Assembly (NCBI GenBank): GCA_017443685.1
Contig: JAFSYD010000247.1
Location: 1-5,599, forward strand
DNA: 5,599 nucleotides
Source: Lachnospiraceae bacterium
GTDB lineage: Bacteria; Bacillota; Clostridia; Lachnospirales; Lachnospiraceae
Direction: 5' to 3'
A program made the position numbers and the translations under genes. Positions 5,574 to 5,599 of this stretch are shown here, one piece after another. Within the stretch, counting starts at the first letter, position 1. Every line of letters begins with the position of its first letter. The notes under the pieces are model-generated. The model searched no databases and was not told the origin of the DNA. It saw only the letters and a list, made by a program, of their open reading frames with translations.

Positions 5574-5599
5574 CTCAACCGGAATGATGGGTCAATAAA

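Noticed and set aside
5526..5599. Promoter for the 84-residue ORF, for example TTGACC near 5588-5593 on the minus strand
   Set aside because: No matching -10 element appears at the right spacing; the true promoter may lie beyond the window or be non-consensus.

Overview
The window reads as ordinary chromosomal DNA from an anaerobic, low- to mid-GC Gram-positive bacterium, most likely a Clostridia member and plausibly Lachnospiraceae. The reasons are purine-rich AGGAGG-type ribosome binding sites, an oxygen-sensitive class III ribonucleotide reductase activase, a Clostridia-style hybrid histidine kinase, a lipoprotein signal without outer-membrane features, and an SmtB/CzrA-type regulator with a separate heavy-metal-associated (HMA) protein. 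The family-level placement is an inference. I see no rRNA, tRNA, CRISPR array or complete insertion sequence.

Left part, plus strand (1-2563). The window opens inside a membrane-bound hybrid histidine kinase whose N-terminus is cut off by the window edge. It carries HisKA, HATPase and receiver domains. A 22-base gap follows, then a small lipoprotein with an active-site-containing rhodanese domain, starting at 1549 rather than at the upstream ATG. After 82 bases comes nrdG, the radical-SAM activase of anaerobic ribonucleotide reductase, without nrdD beside it. The three genes share a strand and could be co-transcribed, but no promoter is visible and they have no obvious common pathway.

Centre (2564-2650). 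This is a convergent junction containing several short inverted repeats, which may act as a weak terminator or as alternative RNA structures.

Right part, minus strand (2638-5167). This is a compact metal-efflux operon in the order regulator, HMA protein, P1B-2 ATPase (Zn/Cd/Pb type). Intergenic gaps are only 3 and 1 bases, and each downstream ribosome binding site lies inside the end of the preceding gene. A near-consensus promoter (TTGACA, 17 bases, TATATT) precedes the regulator, with an imperfect TGAA-N6-TTCA palindrome over the predicted start of transcription. The likely logic is that the metal-free repressor blocks the operon, metal binding at the helix-5 site releases it, and the HMA protein and ATPase bind and export the metal. 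The ATPase lacks its own N-terminal HMA domain, which is supplied as the separate 72-residue protein.

Far right (5240-5599, minus strand). An 84-residue protein resembling the helix-turn-helix first ORF of some IS3-type elements stands alone, with a strong ribosome binding site and its own intrinsic terminator. No transposase catalytic ORF follows it. The most noteworthy points are the split metal-binding domain of the exporter, the promoter/operator design, and this orphan protein. I found no convincing evidence of an entirely new system.
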